Below, piece by piece: positions 33,534 through 42,088 of a stretch of 64,000 nt of DNA. The stretch spans positions 310,001-374,000 of the forward strand of contig NZ_PYAX01000009.1 in NCBI RefSeq assembly GCF_003014735.1, read 5' to 3'. The DNA is from Saccharothrix carnea. Its GTDB lineage: Bacteria > Actinomycetota > Actinomycetes > Mycobacteriales > Pseudonocardiaceae. Each line of letters starts with the position of its first letter. Position 1 is the stretch's first letter. The notes beneath the pieces are model-generated. The model ran no database searches. It had not been told where the DNA came from and worked only from the letters and a program-made list of their open reading frames with translations. A program made the translations under genes and the position numbers.

Positions 33534-33908
33534 CTACAGGTAGTCGCTCAGCCGCCCGGCGAGCCGGTGCCGGTCCTGCGTGCCGACCTCCGGCTCCGGT
33601 CCGCCCCGCTTGCCCGCCAGCACCTCGTCCACGAACCGCGCCACCTCGTCCGGCGTCGGCACGAGCGGCAGGCCCAGGTGCGCCACGACGACCGGTTTCT
33701 CGGTCGGGTCCGTCTCCACGGCGATCGACCAGCCGCGCTGCTCGTTCCACAGCAGCATCAGGTCACGTCCCGGCCCCTCCAGGCCCAGGTAGGCGGTGGC
33801 GGTGTCGCTGACCTCGAACTCGGTGCCCTCGGGTGGCACGCCGACCTCCTCGGCCACCGCCTGCACGTACCGGGCCAGTCCGAGGCTGATCAACGCGCTG
33901 TCGTCCAT
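33534..33908 (-). CDS. DUF6292 family protein
   Basis: The 124-residue protein begins MDDSALISLGLARYVQAVAE and has the alternating strand pattern of DUF6292: TEFEVSDTATAYLGLEGPG, RDLMLLWNEQRGWSIAVETD, KPVVVAHLGLPLVPTPDEVA, then a helix RFVDEVLAG. DUF6292 proteins are common in Pseudonocardiaceae and of unknown role. ATG 33908 is preferred over 33917 because GGGGAG is better spaced. It overlaps nothing, and the acyl-CoA dehydrogenase gene ends 20 nt upstream on the same strand. Confidence 0.8.
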   Translation of the reverse strand: MDDSALISLGLARYVQAVAEEVGVPPEGTEFEVSDTATAYLGLEGPGRDLMLLWNEQRGWSIAVETDPTEKPVVVAHLGLPLVPTPDEVARFVDEVLAGKRGGPEPEVGTQDRHRLAGRLSDYL

Positions 33909-33928
33909 GGAACCCATTCTCCCCGACG

Positions 33929-35782
33929 TCACCCGGCGATCGGGGCCGTGAGCCACGTCTCCGGGATGCCGAACGCGTCCACCAGCGCCCGCGCGTGCGG
34001 CCGCAACCGACCGCACAGCTCGTTCACCGCCTGCGACACCGCCTTCGCGCGCTGCGGCGTGAGCCTGCCGTGCTCCAGGAACCACGCCCGGTCCGCCTCG
34101 ATCGTGCTCAACGCGTACAGGTCGCACACCTGGTCCAGCAGCGCCGTCGCCTCCGGGTCCGGGCACCGGTCGACCGCCGCCACGAACGCCTCCAGCACCA
34201 CCCGGTCCACGTGGGCGCGTGCGGCGTGCAGCACGTGGTCCTGCGCGGCGTTGAACACGTCGAACGCGTCGTCGCGCGACGCACGCCGCAACCGCCGCGC
34301 CAGCCCCTCCAGCACGTGCTTCTCGCGGTCCTCGAACTGCCGCACCTGCCAGCCCCGGTCCAGCAACGCGTCCGAGCTGCCCGACACCAACCGGTCGATG
34401 ATCGCCCGCGCCGCCGTCCGCTCGATCACCACCCCCACCGCCTGATCGGCCACGAACCGCGCCATGCCCCACGGGTCCAGGTCGCCGACGTGGTCCCGGT
34501 AGCTGGTCAGCAGCCCCTTCGCGACCAGCTGCAGCAGCACGGTGTTGTCACCCTCGAAGGTGGTGAACACGTCCGTGTCCGCCTTCAGCCCGGCGATCAG
34601 GTTCTCCGACAGGTACCCGGCGCCGCCGCACGCCTCCCGGCACTCCTGGATCGTCCGCGTGGCGTGCCACGTCGCCACCGCCTTCAACCCCGCCGCCCGC
34701 GACTCCAGCTCCCGCTGCTGCCGGTCGTCGGACACGTCGTGCAGCGCCGACACCATCTCCTCCTGCGCGAAGTGCAGCGCGTACGTCGTCGCCAACGCGG
34801 GCAGCAACCGCCGCTGGTGCGCCAGGTAGTCGAGCACCACGACTTCCTCGCCCGTGTCGGGCCGCGTGAACTGACGCCGCCCGTCGCCGTACCGGATGGC
34901 CAGCGCCAACGCCTTCTTCGTCGCGCTGCCCGCACCACCGGCGACGCTGATCCGCCCGCGCACCAACGTGCCGAGCATCGTGAAGAACCGCCGTCCCTCG
35001 CCCTCGATCGGACTGGAGTACGTGCCGTCCGGCGCGACGTCGCCGTACCGGTTGAGCAGGTTCGCCCTGGGCACCCGCACCCGGTCGAACGACAGCCGCC
35101 CGTTGTCCACGCCGTTCAACCCGGCCTTGGGCCCGCAGTCCTCGATCCGCACCCCCGGCAGCGGCGCACCGGAGGCGTCCCGGATCGGCACCAGGAGCGC
35201 GTGCACCCCCTGCGTCACGCCGCCCGTCACCAACTGCGCGAACACCACGGCCATCCGCCCGTCCCGCGCCGCGTTGCCGATGTAGTCCTTCCGCGCCGAC
35301 GGATCCGGCGTGTCGACCACGAACTCCTCGGTGTCCGGGTCGTACGTCGCCGTCGTCCGCAGGTGCTGCACGTCCGACCCGTGCCCGGTCTCGGTCATCG
35401 CGAAGCAGCCGGGCAGCTCCAGGTTCATGATCGCGGGCAGGTACCGGTCGTGGTGCTCCGCGGTCCCCAGCGCCTGCACCGCGCCACCGAACAACCCCCA
35501 CTGCACGCCCGCCTTCACCATCAGCGACAGGTCGCCGAAGCCCAACACCTCGAACGCCACCACGGAGCCGCCGACGTCGTCCTGCCCGCCGTGCGCGGCG
35601 GGGAACCCGATCAGCGGGTGACCGCCCTCGGCCAACGCGTGCATCTGCTCCGACACCCAGGCCCGGTACTCCTCGCGCGCCAGCTCGCCCGGGGGCTTCA
35701 CACCACCGAGCAACTCCAGCGACGTGCGCCGCAACGACGCCCACCGACCATCCAGCAGCTCACGCAACGCTTCGTTCCCCAT
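33929..35782 (-). CDS. Long acyl-CoA dehydrogenase / acyl-CoA oxidase-like flavoprotein
   Basis: At 617 residues this is longer than classical acyl-CoA dehydrogenases (about 380) and matches the acyl-CoA oxidase-like layout. The FAD domain carries CFAMTETGHGSDVQHLRT and GNAARDGRMAVVFAQL, followed by ACGGAGYLSENLIAGLKAD and FEGDNTVLLQLVAKGLL, and an extra C-terminal helical domain of about 180 residues. ATG 35782 has AAAGG close upstream. Substrates are probably long or branched acyl-CoAs. Whether it uses oxygen or ETF cannot be told from sequence alone. Confidence 0.88.
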   Translation of the reverse strand: MGNEALRELLDGRWASLRRTSLELLGGVKPPGELAREEYRAWVSEQMHALAEGGHPLIGFPAAHGGQDDVGGSVVAFEVLGFGDLSLMVKAGVQWGLFGGAVQALGTAEHHDRYLPAIMNLELPGCFAMTETGHGSDVQHLRTTATYDPDTEEFVVDTPDPSARKDYIGNAARDGRMAVVFAQLVTGGVTQGVHALLVPIRDASGAPLPGVRIEDCGPKAGLNGVDNGRLSFDRVRVPRANLLNRYGDVAPDGTYSSPIEGEGRRFFTMLGTLVRGRISVAGGAGSATKKALALAIRYGDGRRQFTRPDTGEEVVVLDYLAHQRRLLPALATTYALHFAQEEMVSALHDVSDDRQQRELESRAAGLKAVATWHATRTIQECREACGGAGYLSENLIAGLKADTDVFTTFEGDNTVLLQLVAKGLLTSYRDHVGDLDPWGMARFVADQAVGVVIERTAARAIIDRLVSGSSDALLDRGWQVRQFEDREKHVLEGLARRLRRASRDDAFDVFNAAQDHVLHAARAHVDRVVLEAFVAAVDRCPDPEATALLDQVCDLYALSTIEADRAWFLEHGRLTPQRAKAVSQAVNELCGRLRPHARALVDAFGIPETWLTAPIAG

Positions 35783-35784
35783 GA

Positions 35785-35800
35785 CCTTTGTTAACACAGG
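35785..35800. promoter_or_regulatory. Palindromic operator in front of the acyl-CoA dehydrogenase gene
   Basis: CCTTTGTTAACACAGG is a 16-bp palindrome with core TGTTAACA and a single mismatched pair, placed directly before ATG 35782 and covering its ribosome-binding site. Fatty-acid-responsive TetR repressors use sites of this size; the cognate regulator is not adjacent. Confidence 0.4.
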
Positions 35801-35900
35801 TTCACCGAGGACGTCGCACTTCGCTGGGCCGATCGGTGTAACGGGTGACCCACGTCCAGGCGACCCCATTAGTGGCGTCTGTCACATCAGGAGGCAAGCC

Positions 35901-37487
35901 ATGACGTTCCGTCACCGCCGTCGGCGGATCGCCGTCACCGCGGCGCTCGTGCTGACCGCACCACTGCTCGTGGGCGGCCCCGCCGTCGCCGATCCCACCA
36001 ACAACTCACCGGCCAAGCTCACCAAGGCCGTCACGCTCGACGGGGTGCTGCGCCACCTCGACGCGTTCCAGTCCATCGCCGACACCCACGGCGACCGGGC
36101 CGCGGGCAGGCCCGGCTACCGGGCGTCGGTCGACTACGTCGTGGACGCGCTCACCACCGCCGGGTACGAGCCGACCGTGCAGGAGTTCCAGTTCCCGTAC
36201 GTCGAGGAGAGGTCCGAGCTCCAGCAGCTCCTGCCGACACCGGTCACCTACGTCGCCGACCGCGACTTCACCCGCAACGGCTTCACGCCGACGTTCCTCG
36301 GCGAGGCCACCGCACCCGCTTACCCGGTGGACGTCGTCATCCCACCCGGCCCGACCCCGAACTCCAACAGCAGCGGCTGCGAGGCGGCGGACTTCCTCGG
36401 CTTCCCGATCGGCGGCATCGCGCTGCTGCAACGCGGCACCTGCGGCTTCGCCCAGAAGACGCTGAACGCGCAGGCCGCGGGCGCGTCCGGGGTGGTGCTG
36501 TTCAACGAGGGCCAGCCGGGGCGCACCGGCCTGTCCACCCCGATCGGCGACACACCAGGCCTGTCCATCCCGGTCGTCTTCGCCACCTACGCGGTCGGTG
36601 AGGCGCTGGCCGCCAACGCTCCCAAGGTCGTCCGCGTGAAGGTCGACTTCGTCTCCGACACGCGCACCGCGTGGAACGTGTTCGCCGAGTCGCGCGAGGG
36701 CCTGGCCGACAACACCGTGATGGCGGGCGCGCACCTCGACAGCGTGCAGGACGGCGCCGGGATCAACGACAACGGCACCGGGTCCGCCGCGCTGCTCGAA
36801 GTCGCCGTTCAGATGGCCAAGGTCAAGACCGACAACCTGGTCCGGTTCGCGTGGTGGGGCGCGGAGGAGGAAGGGCTGCTCGGCTCCGAGCACTACGTCG
36901 CCACCCTGCCGCAGGCCGAGCGGGACCGGATCGCGCTGTACCTGAACTTCGACATGGTCGGCTCGCCGAACTACTTCACCGGCGTCTACGACGGTGACAA
37001 CTCCGGCGGCACGGCACCGCCCGGCTTCATCCCGCCCGGCTCGGCCGAGATCGAGGACGTGTTCGAGAAGTTCTACGCCGACCGCGGCGTGCCGTCGGAG
37101 GACACCGAGTTCTCCGGCCGATCCGACTACGGGCCGTTCATCGCGGTGGGCATCCCGGCCGGTGGCCTGTTCACCGGTGCGGAGGGCGTGAAGACCGAGG
37201 CGCAGGCGGCCCGGTACGGCGGCGTGGCGGGCGCGGCGTTCGACCCGTGCTACCACCAGCCGTGCGACAGCCTCACGCCGGTCGAGGACGGCGCCGACCC
37301 CGCGCTGTACGCCCGGCTGGACGCGGCCTACGACCTGCGCGGCAACGTCAACGCGGTCGCGCTGGACGTCAACTCCGACGCCATCGCCACGGCGGTCGTC
37401 ACGTTCGCCTTCGACACCTCGACGGTGAACGGCGTGCGCTCGCCGGGCAAGTCCCACGGCGCGTCCTCGGTGCGCATCACCTCGTGA
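35901..37487 (+). CDS. Secreted M28 aminopeptidase with PA domain
   Basis: The 528-residue preprotein has a signal peptide (1-31, ending PAVA-D), an M28 zinc peptidase domain and an inserted protease-associated domain (about 125-250, GGIALLQRGTCGFAQKTLNA). Metal ligands and catalytic acid are visible: His278 (AGAHLDS), Asp290 (INDNG), the Glu322-324 cluster (GAEEEG), Asp in LNFDMVGSP and His in CYHQPCD. ATG 35901 is preceded by a perfect AGGAGG. It is an extracellular aminopeptidase, divergent from the acyl-CoA dehydrogenase gene. Confidence 0.94.
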   Translation: MTFRHRRRRIAVTAALVLTAPLLVGGPAVADPTNNSPAKLTKAVTLDGVLRHLDAFQSIADTHGDRAAGRPGYRASVDYVVDALTTAGYEPTVQEFQFPYVEERSELQQLLPTPVTYVADRDFTRNGFTPTFLGEATAPAYPVDVVIPPGPTPNSNSSGCEAADFLGFPIGGIALLQRGTCGFAQKTLNAQAAGASGVVLFNEGQPGRTGLSTPIGDTPGLSIPVVFATYAVGEALAANAPKVVRVKVDFVSDTRTAWNVFAESREGLADNTVMAGAHLDSVQDGAGINDNGTGSAALLEVAVQMAKVKTDNLVRFAWWGAEEEGLLGSEHYVATLPQAERDRIALYLNFDMVGSPNYFTGVYDGDNSGGTAPPGFIPPGSAEIEDVFEKFYADRGVPSEDTEFSGRSDYGPFIAVGIPAGGLFTGAEGVKTEAQAARYGGVAGAAFDPCYHQPCDSLTPVEDGADPALYARLDAAYDLRGNVNAVALDVNSDAIATAVVTFAFDTSTVNGVRSPGKSHGASSVRITS

Positions 37488-37501
37488 GCGCGTGGGGGCC
37501 G

Positions 37502-37975
37502 TCACCCCTGACGGCTCCCACCCTCGGGCGGCACGGTGTGCTTGCGGACGTGCTGGAACAGCAGGTTCGTCTGCACCTCGCTGACCTCGCGGCGCGTGGT
37601 GAAGCGGTCGAGCACCAAGCGCTGCAGGTGCGCCGTGTCCGCGACCGCGACGTGCACCAGGAAGTCCTCCGGCCCCGCCACGTGCGACATCGCCAGCACC
37701 TCGGGCAGCGTCAGCACGTAGTCCATGAACGGCTCCACGATCGCCCTCGTGTGCGGCCGGACCCGCACCGCGATGATCGCCTGCACCGGCCGTCCCAGCG
37801 CGGCCAGGTCGACCTCCGCGTGGTAGCCGGTGATGACGCCGCGCTCGCGCAGCGACCGGTGCCGGACCACGCACGTGGACGCGGCCACGTTGACCCGGTC
37901 GGCCAGGTCCTTGTTGGCCAGCCGAGCGTCCTTCTGAAGCTCCTGCACGATCGCCGCGTCCACCGAATCCAGCAC
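37502..37975 (-). CDS. Lrp/AsnC-family transcriptional regulator
   Basis: The 157-residue protein has an N-terminal helix-turn-helix (DAAIVQELQKDARLANKDLA, ASTCVVRHRSLRERGVI) and a RAM ligand-binding domain with the YHAEVDLAALGRPVQAIIAV strand and HVAGPEDFLVHVAV. It is divergent from a trans-sulfuration enzyme gene, an arrangement common for AsnC-type activators that sense the enzyme's substrate amino acid. Start GTG 37975 with GAGAGG upstream. Confidence 0.92.
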   Translation of the reverse strand: MLDSVDAAIVQELQKDARLANKDLADRVNVAASTCVVRHRSLRERGVITGYHAEVDLAALGRPVQAIIAVRVRPHTRAIVEPFMDYVLTLPEVLAMSHVAGPEDFLVHVAVADTAHLQRLVLDRFTTRREVSEVQTNLLFQHVRKHTVPPEGGSRQG

Positions 37976-38003
37976 GCCGAACCCCTCTCGTGGCCGAAGA
38001 ACT

Positions 38004-38020
38004 TGCGGAAGTTTCCCGCA
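38004..38020. promoter_or_regulatory. Inverted repeat between AsnC and PLP-enzyme genes
   Basis: TGCGGAAGTTTCCCGCA is a near-palindrome (TGCGG.AA against TTCCCGCA) located 28 nt from the AsnC start and 29 nt from the enzyme start. Central placement in the 74-nt divergent gap makes it the best candidate for the AsnC-protein binding site. Confidence 0.5.
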
Positions 38021-38049
38021 CCCGCCGACGATAAGTCCAAGATTCGGGC

Positions 38050-39276
38050 ATGACCCGGTTGCGAACGACGGCGGTGCACGGTGGGCGCGACGACCTCGCC
38101 GACCTGGGCGTGCACGCCCTGCCGATCGACCTGTCCACCACCTACCCGATCCCCGACCAGGCGGAGGGCGGCCACGCGCTGCAGCACTTCGCCGACGGCG
38201 GCGCGGCGCACACCGCCTCGCCGGTCTACTCCCGGCTGCACAACCCGACCGTGGCCCGGTTCGAGCAGGCCCTGGCCGCGCTGGAGGGCACGTCGGCCGC
38301 CGTGGCGTTCGGCAGCGGCATGGCCGCGGTGACCGCCGTCGTCCAAGCCTCCTGCGTGCTCACCGGCAAGCCGCACGTGGTCGCGGTGCGCCCGATCTAC
38401 GGCGGCACCGACCACCTGCTGTCGTCCGGCCTGCTCGGCGTGCGCACCACGTACACGACCGCCGACCGGGTCGCCGACGCGATCACACCGCAGACCGGCC
38501 TCGTCGTCATCGAGACACCGGCCAACCCCAACCTGGACCTGATCGACCTCGCCGCCGTGGCCGCCCAGGCGGGCGACGTCCCGCTGATGGTGGACAACAC
38601 GTTCGCCACGCCCGTGCTGCAGAACCCCGCGGCGCTCGGCGCGACCTACGTGCTGCACTCGGGCACCAAGTACCTCGGCGGGCACGGCGACGTGCTCGGC
38701 GGCGTGGTGGCCTGCGCCGAGGAGCACGCCGGGCCGTTGCGCCAGGTCCGGATCATCACCGGCGCCGTGCTGCACCCGCTGGGCGGCTACCTCATGCACC
38801 GCGGCCTGGCCACGCTGCCGCTGCGCGTCGAGGCGGCGCAGCGCACCGCGGTCGACCTGGCCGCCAGGCTCGACGCCCACCGCGGCACCGTCCTGGTGCG
38901 GCATCCGAGCCTGCCCGGCGCCGACCCGGCCGGTCTCGTCGGCACCCAGATGCGCGGTCCGGGCGCGATGCTCGCGTTCACCACCCGCGAAGACCCCACC
39001 GCCGTCGTGCGCAGGCTCCGACTGGTCACGCCCGCCGTCAGCCTCGGCTCGGTCGACACGCTGATCGAGCACCCCGCCGCGCTGACCCACCGGCTGGTGC
39101 CCGGTGCCGCCCGCGAGGCCTCCGGCGTACCCGGCAACCTGCTGCGGCTCAGCGTCGGCCTGGAGGATGTCGAGGACATTTGGGACGACCTCGACCAGGC
39201 CCTTTCCGGGCATTGTGAAGAGGATTACATCAAGTCTTCCTCAAGCGATTTCCGGGAGCCGGTCGCGAGCCACTAA
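38050..39276 (+). CDS. Trans-sulfuration PLP enzyme (cystathionine/methionine gamma-lyase type)
   Basis: The 408-residue protein belongs to the Cys/Met metabolism PLP family: TTAVHGGRDD at the start, YSRLHNPTVARFEQALAALE, the GSGMAAVTAV cofactor loop, MVDNTFATPVLQNPAALGAT and the PLP lysine in HSGTKYLGGHGDVLGG near residue 208. Motifs do not separate cystathionine gamma-lyase, methionine gamma-lyase and O-acylhomoserine sulfhydrylase reliably. A divergent AsnC regulator favours a catabolic lyase. The C-terminal 20 residues (EEDYIKSSSSDF) are an unusual polar tail. Confidence 0.88.
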   Translation: MTRLRTTAVHGGRDDLADLGVHALPIDLSTTYPIPDQAEGGHALQHFADGGAAHTASPVYSRLHNPTVARFEQALAALEGTSAAVAFGSGMAAVTAVVQASCVLTGKPHVVAVRPIYGGTDHLLSSGLLGVRTTYTTADRVADAITPQTGLVVIETPANPNLDLIDLAAVAAQAGDVPLMVDNTFATPVLQNPAALGATYVLHSGTKYLGGHGDVLGGVVACAEEHAGPLRQVRIITGAVLHPLGGYLMHRGLATLPLRVEAAQRTAVDLAARLDAHRGTVLVRHPSLPGADPAGLVGTQMRGPGAMLAFTTREDPTAVVRRLRLVTPAVSLGSVDTLIEHPAALTHRLVPGAAREASGVPGNLLRLSVGLEDVEDIWDDLDQALSGHCEEDYIKSSSSDFREPVASH

Positions 39277-39756
39277 CGTGCCGCCGTCACGGTTTGCGCG
39301 GAGCGCGCGCGAGTCGGCCGCCGTCGAGTGCCCCAATCGGGCTGTTCGGGGGCCGGACCTGCTACAACGGGCCACCGCGCGCTTCGGCGCAGGCCGTGTC
39401 GAGAAGCCGGTGAACGCGCGGGAAATGCCGGATGACGCCGAGGTGGCGTGACCCGATTCGGTTTTCCGCAGTACCGACCGCCATTGCCGCCCACCGCCGT
39501 CCGGCACGGACGCGCGGTCGGCCGGCCCGCGTCGGGCTGAGCGCGTTCCGGGTTTCGCCGGTGTCCGCCGTGCCGTCCTCCGCGGCGCGGGCGGGCCGCC
39601 AGAGCCCGTCGTTCGGTCGCCCACCAGGAGGCCGAGCGGGTCGCGGCGCGCGACTCGCGCGTCGCGGGATGACCGAATGGCCGGGCGGGTGCCACGAGCA
39701 CCCGTCCGGCCCGGTCACCTAGGCTGGTGGCAGTTCACCTAGGAGGAAACCCAGCC
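39277..39756. other. 480-nt gap without a recognisable gene; pdxT promoter candidate
   Basis: No open frame here has convincing codon bias, start signal or similarity. The only signal is TAGGCT (39720-39725), a -10-like hexamer identical to that before pgsA, followed 15 nt later by the AGGAGGAAAC ribosome-binding site of pdxT. The gap may be a leftover of a gene lost between pdxS and pdxT. Confidence 0.4.
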
Positions 39757-40362
39757 GTGTCCGTTGTCGGTGTCCTCGCCCTGCAGGGCGACGTCCGTGA
39801 GCACCTCGTCGCGTTGGCCGAGGCCGACGTGCTCGCCCGCCCGATCCGCCGGCCCGAGGAGCTGGCCGAGGTCGACGGCGTGGTGCTGCCGGGCGGCGAG
39901 TCGACGACCATCAGCCGGCTGCTGGCCACGTTCGACCTCTTGGAGCCGCTGCGCGCGCGGATCAAGGAGGGCATGCCCGCCTACGGGTCGTGCGCCGGGA
40001 TGATCCTGCTGGCCGACCAGGTCCTGGACGGCCGGCCCGACCAGCACCAGCTCGGCGGGCTCGACATCGTGGTGCGGCGCAACGCGTTCGGCAGGCAGGT
40101 CGATTCCTTCGAAGCCGAACTCGACTTCACCGACGTGGGAGAGGTGCACGCGGTGTTCATCCGCGCGCCGTGGGTGGAATCGGCGGGATCGGACGTGGAA
40201 GTACTCGCCCGGGTGCCCGAAACGGAAGACGCCGGTGAGGCCGCCGGTAGGATCGTCGCGGTTCGGCAGGGGCACGTGCTCGCCACCTCGTTCCACCCGG
40301 AACTGACCGGTGACGGGCGGGTGCACCGCCTTTTCGTGGACATGGTCCGTGCCGCGGGCTGA
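39757..40362 (+). CDS. pdxT: Pyridoxal 5'-phosphate synthase glutaminase subunit
   Basis: The 201-residue class I glutaminase supplies ammonia to PdxS. It begins [20 protein letters not shown] and keeps the Cys-His-Glu machinery: [23 protein letters not shown] (nucleophile Cys near 79) and [11 protein letters not shown] near the C-terminus. GTG 39757 has AGGAGG upstream. It is followed 18 nt later by yebC, as in mycobacteria. Confidence 0.96.
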   Translation: MSVVGVLALQGDVREHLVALAEADVLARPIRRPEELAEVDGVVLPGGESTTISRLLATFDLLEPLRARIKEGMPAYGSCAGMILLADQVLDGRPDQHQLGGLDIVVRRNAFGRQVDSFEAELDFTDVGEVHAVFIRAPWVESAGSDVEVLARVPETEDAGEAAGRIVAVRQGHVLATSFHPELTGDGRVHRLFVDMVRAAG

Positions 40363-40380
40363 GCATTCGACGGAGGAGAA

Positions 40381-41130
40381 ATGAGCGGCCACTCAAAGTG
40401 GGCGACCACCAAGCACAAGAAGGCCGCAATCGACGCCAAGCGCGGCAAGCTCTTCGCGCGGCTGATCAAGAACATCGAGGTGGCGGCCCGCACCGGCGGT
40501 AGTGATCCAGACGGCAACCCGACGCTGTACGACGCCATCCAGAAGGCGCGGAAGAACTCCGTGCCGCTGGACAACATCGAACGCGCCCGCAAGCGCGGCG
40601 GTGGCGAGGAGGCGGGCGGCGCCGACTGGCAGACCATCATGTACGAGGGCTACGGCCCCAACGGCGTGGCGGTGCTGGTCGAGTGCCTGACCGACAACCG
40701 CAACCGGGCCGCGTCCGAGGTCCGCACCGCGATGACCCGCAACGGCGGTTCCATGGCCGACCCCGGCTCGGTGGCCTACATGTTCACCCGCAAGGGCGTG
40801 GTGATCGTGCCGAAGGGTGACCTGACCGAGGACGACGTGCTGATGGCCGTCCTCGACGCGGGCGCCGAGGAGGTCAACGACCTGGGCGAGAGCTACGAGG
40901 TCGTGTCCGAGGCCGGTGACCTGGTCGCGGTGCGCAAGGCGCTCCAGGACGCGGGGTACGACTACGAGTCGGCGGAAGCGAACTTCCTGCCCTCGGTGAC
41001 CGTGCAGCTGGAGGCCGAGGGCGCGCGGAAGATCTTCAAGCTGATCGACGCGCTCGAGGACTGCGACGACGTGCAGAACGTGTTCGCGAACTTCGACGTG
41101 ACCGACGAAGTGATGGCCGAGGTCGGCTGA
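40381..41130 (+). CDS. YebC/PmpR (TACO1) family protein
   Basis: The 249-residue protein begins [20 protein letters not shown], the invariant start of the family, with [13 protein letters not shown] and [15 protein letters not shown] characteristic of the three-domain fold. It was long annotated as a transcriptional regulator; YebC/TACO1 proteins have more recently been linked to translation of difficult sequences. GGAGGAGAA precedes the ATG. In many actinobacteria ruvCAB lies further downstream of yebC; those genes are not in this window. Confidence 0.95.
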   Translation: MSGHSKWATTKHKKAAIDAKRGKLFARLIKNIEVAARTGGSDPDGNPTLYDAIQKARKNSVPLDNIERARKRGGGEEAGGADWQTIMYEGYGPNGVAVLVECLTDNRNRAASEVRTAMTRNGGSMADPGSVAYMFTRKGVVIVPKGDLTEDDVLMAVLDAGAEEVNDLGESYEVVSEAGDLVAVRKALQDAGYDYESAEANFLPSVTVQLEAEGARKIFKLIDALEDCDDVQNVFANFDVTDEVMAEVG

Positions 41131-41150
41131 CCTCTGCTCGACCGCTTCGC

Positions 41151-41185
41151 ACAGCCCCGCGCCGGTGCCTCCGGCGCGGGGCTGT
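41151..41185. terminator. Terminator of pdxT-yebC
   Basis: ACAGCCCCGCGCCGG (41151-41165) pairs perfectly over 15 bp with 41171-41185 across the loop TGCCT, beginning 20 nt after the yebC stop. Confidence 0.8.
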
Positions 41186-41250
41186 CGTGTGCCCGTCCGC
41201 CGTCCGGGTGCTTATGCGGGGTTGACGGGAGCAGCGGGCACAATGGCCTG

Positions 41251-41766
41251 GTGTCGAACCCCTCCGCGCCGTCCGTCCAGGACATCAACCTGCGCAACTG
41301 GCTGCTGACCCAGGCCGAGCAGCACGGCCACGCCGTGGTCACCGTGCCCGAGGACGACGAAGGCGCCGGCTACTCGTTCTCGGTCGGTGCCTGGCGCCGG
41401 TTCGGCGTCGCCGAGGCGGTGGTCCTCGGCCTGCCGCCCGAGCACGCGCAGGTGCTCATCCGCGCCTACGTCGACCGGGCCAGGCGTGGCGAGCGGTTCG
41501 TGCCCGGCCGGCTCTACTACGACTTCTTCGACGGCGTGCCGGTCACGTTCGAGCGGGTGTTCAAGGGCTTCTACCCGGAGTTCTTCGGCAGCGCGTTCCT
41601 GCTCTACGGCAAGGGCGACTTCGCCGCCGTGCAGATCATCCTGCCCACCGCGGACGGCAAGTTCCCGTGGCACCACGACGCCCCGATGGGCTTCGGCGAC
41701 TGGCAGCTGCTGCTCACCGCGACCGGCAGGCCGGAGAGCTGGGAACCGGGCGTCAACGGCCCCTGA
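41251..41766 (+). CDS. DUF4262 domain protein
   Basis: The 171-residue protein matches DUF4262: HGHAVVTVPEDDEGAGYSFS, VGAWRRFGVAEAVVLGLPPE, YDFFDGVPVTFERV and FFGSAFLLYGKGDFAAVQII, ending PWHHDAPMGFGDWQ. The family has no established function. GTG 41251 is the likely start by homology length, although no clear ribosome-binding site is seen. It is a single-gene unit flanked by hairpins. Confidence 0.85.
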   Translation: MSNPSAPSVQDINLRNWLLTQAEQHGHAVVTVPEDDEGAGYSFSVGAWRRFGVAEAVVLGLPPEHAQVLIRAYVDRARRGERFVPGRLYYDFFDGVPVTFERVFKGFYPEFFGSAFLLYGKGDFAAVQIILPTADGKFPWHHDAPMGFGDWQLLLTATGRPESWEPGVNGP

Positions 41767-41797
41767 CCAGCACCAGCACCCACCTCTCGACACCGTT

Positions 41798-41828
41798 CGG
41801 GCCCCGCCGCACCACGCGGCGGGGCCCG
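41798..41828. terminator. Terminator after the DUF4262 gene
   Basis: CGGGCCCCGCCGC (41798-41810) pairs perfectly with GCGGCGGGGCCCG (41816-41828) across the loop ACCAC, 31 nt after the stop codon. Confidence 0.8.
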
Positions 41829-42006
41829 ATGTCGTTGTCCGGGAAATGTTGTCAGGAACCGGTTCACCGACCGCTGACAACGTCCGCGGGCTATCAATGT
41901 CCGTGTGCGGGGAGGTCGGGGGCTCCGCACACCGCGAGGGGGAGGTGCGCCCCGTCCCGTGCAATCGGGGGAGCTGCGCGGGGCGGGGCGCGCACGACAG
42001 GGCTTG

Positions 42007-42078
42007 GCCACGGGGGCCCCGCCCGTGCCAAGGAATGGGCGCCGTGGGGAGGCTTCCGATGGGCTCTCCCCACGGCGC
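42007..42078. terminator. Two adjacent hairpins at the 3' end of the minus-strand TIGR03086 gene
   Basis: GCGCCGTGGGGAG (42039-42051) pairs with CTCCCCACGGCGC (42066-42078), 10 nt beyond the stop of the minus-strand gene. A second stem, CTTGGC-C-ACGGG with CCCGT-GCCAAG (about 42003-42032), lies next to it. The remaining part of the 41829-42006 gap contains no recognisable gene. Confidence 0.65.
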
Positions 42079-42088
42079 AGAACCACCA

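Noticed and set aside
38050..39276. Trans-sulfuration enzyme as the missing EgtE
   Set aside because: It belongs to the Cys/Met metabolism family with its own AsnC regulator, whereas EgtE is a class V aminotransferase-like lyase; distance and motifs do not support it.
39241..39701. Minus-strand frames of about 120-140 codons upstream of pdxT
   Set aside because: Arg/Pro-rich translation typical of GC-rich non-coding frames, no start signal and no recognisable motif.
42003..42078. Paired hairpins considered as a riboswitch
   Set aside because: They lie at the 3' end of the minus-strand gene and have no conserved aptamer features; termination explains them.
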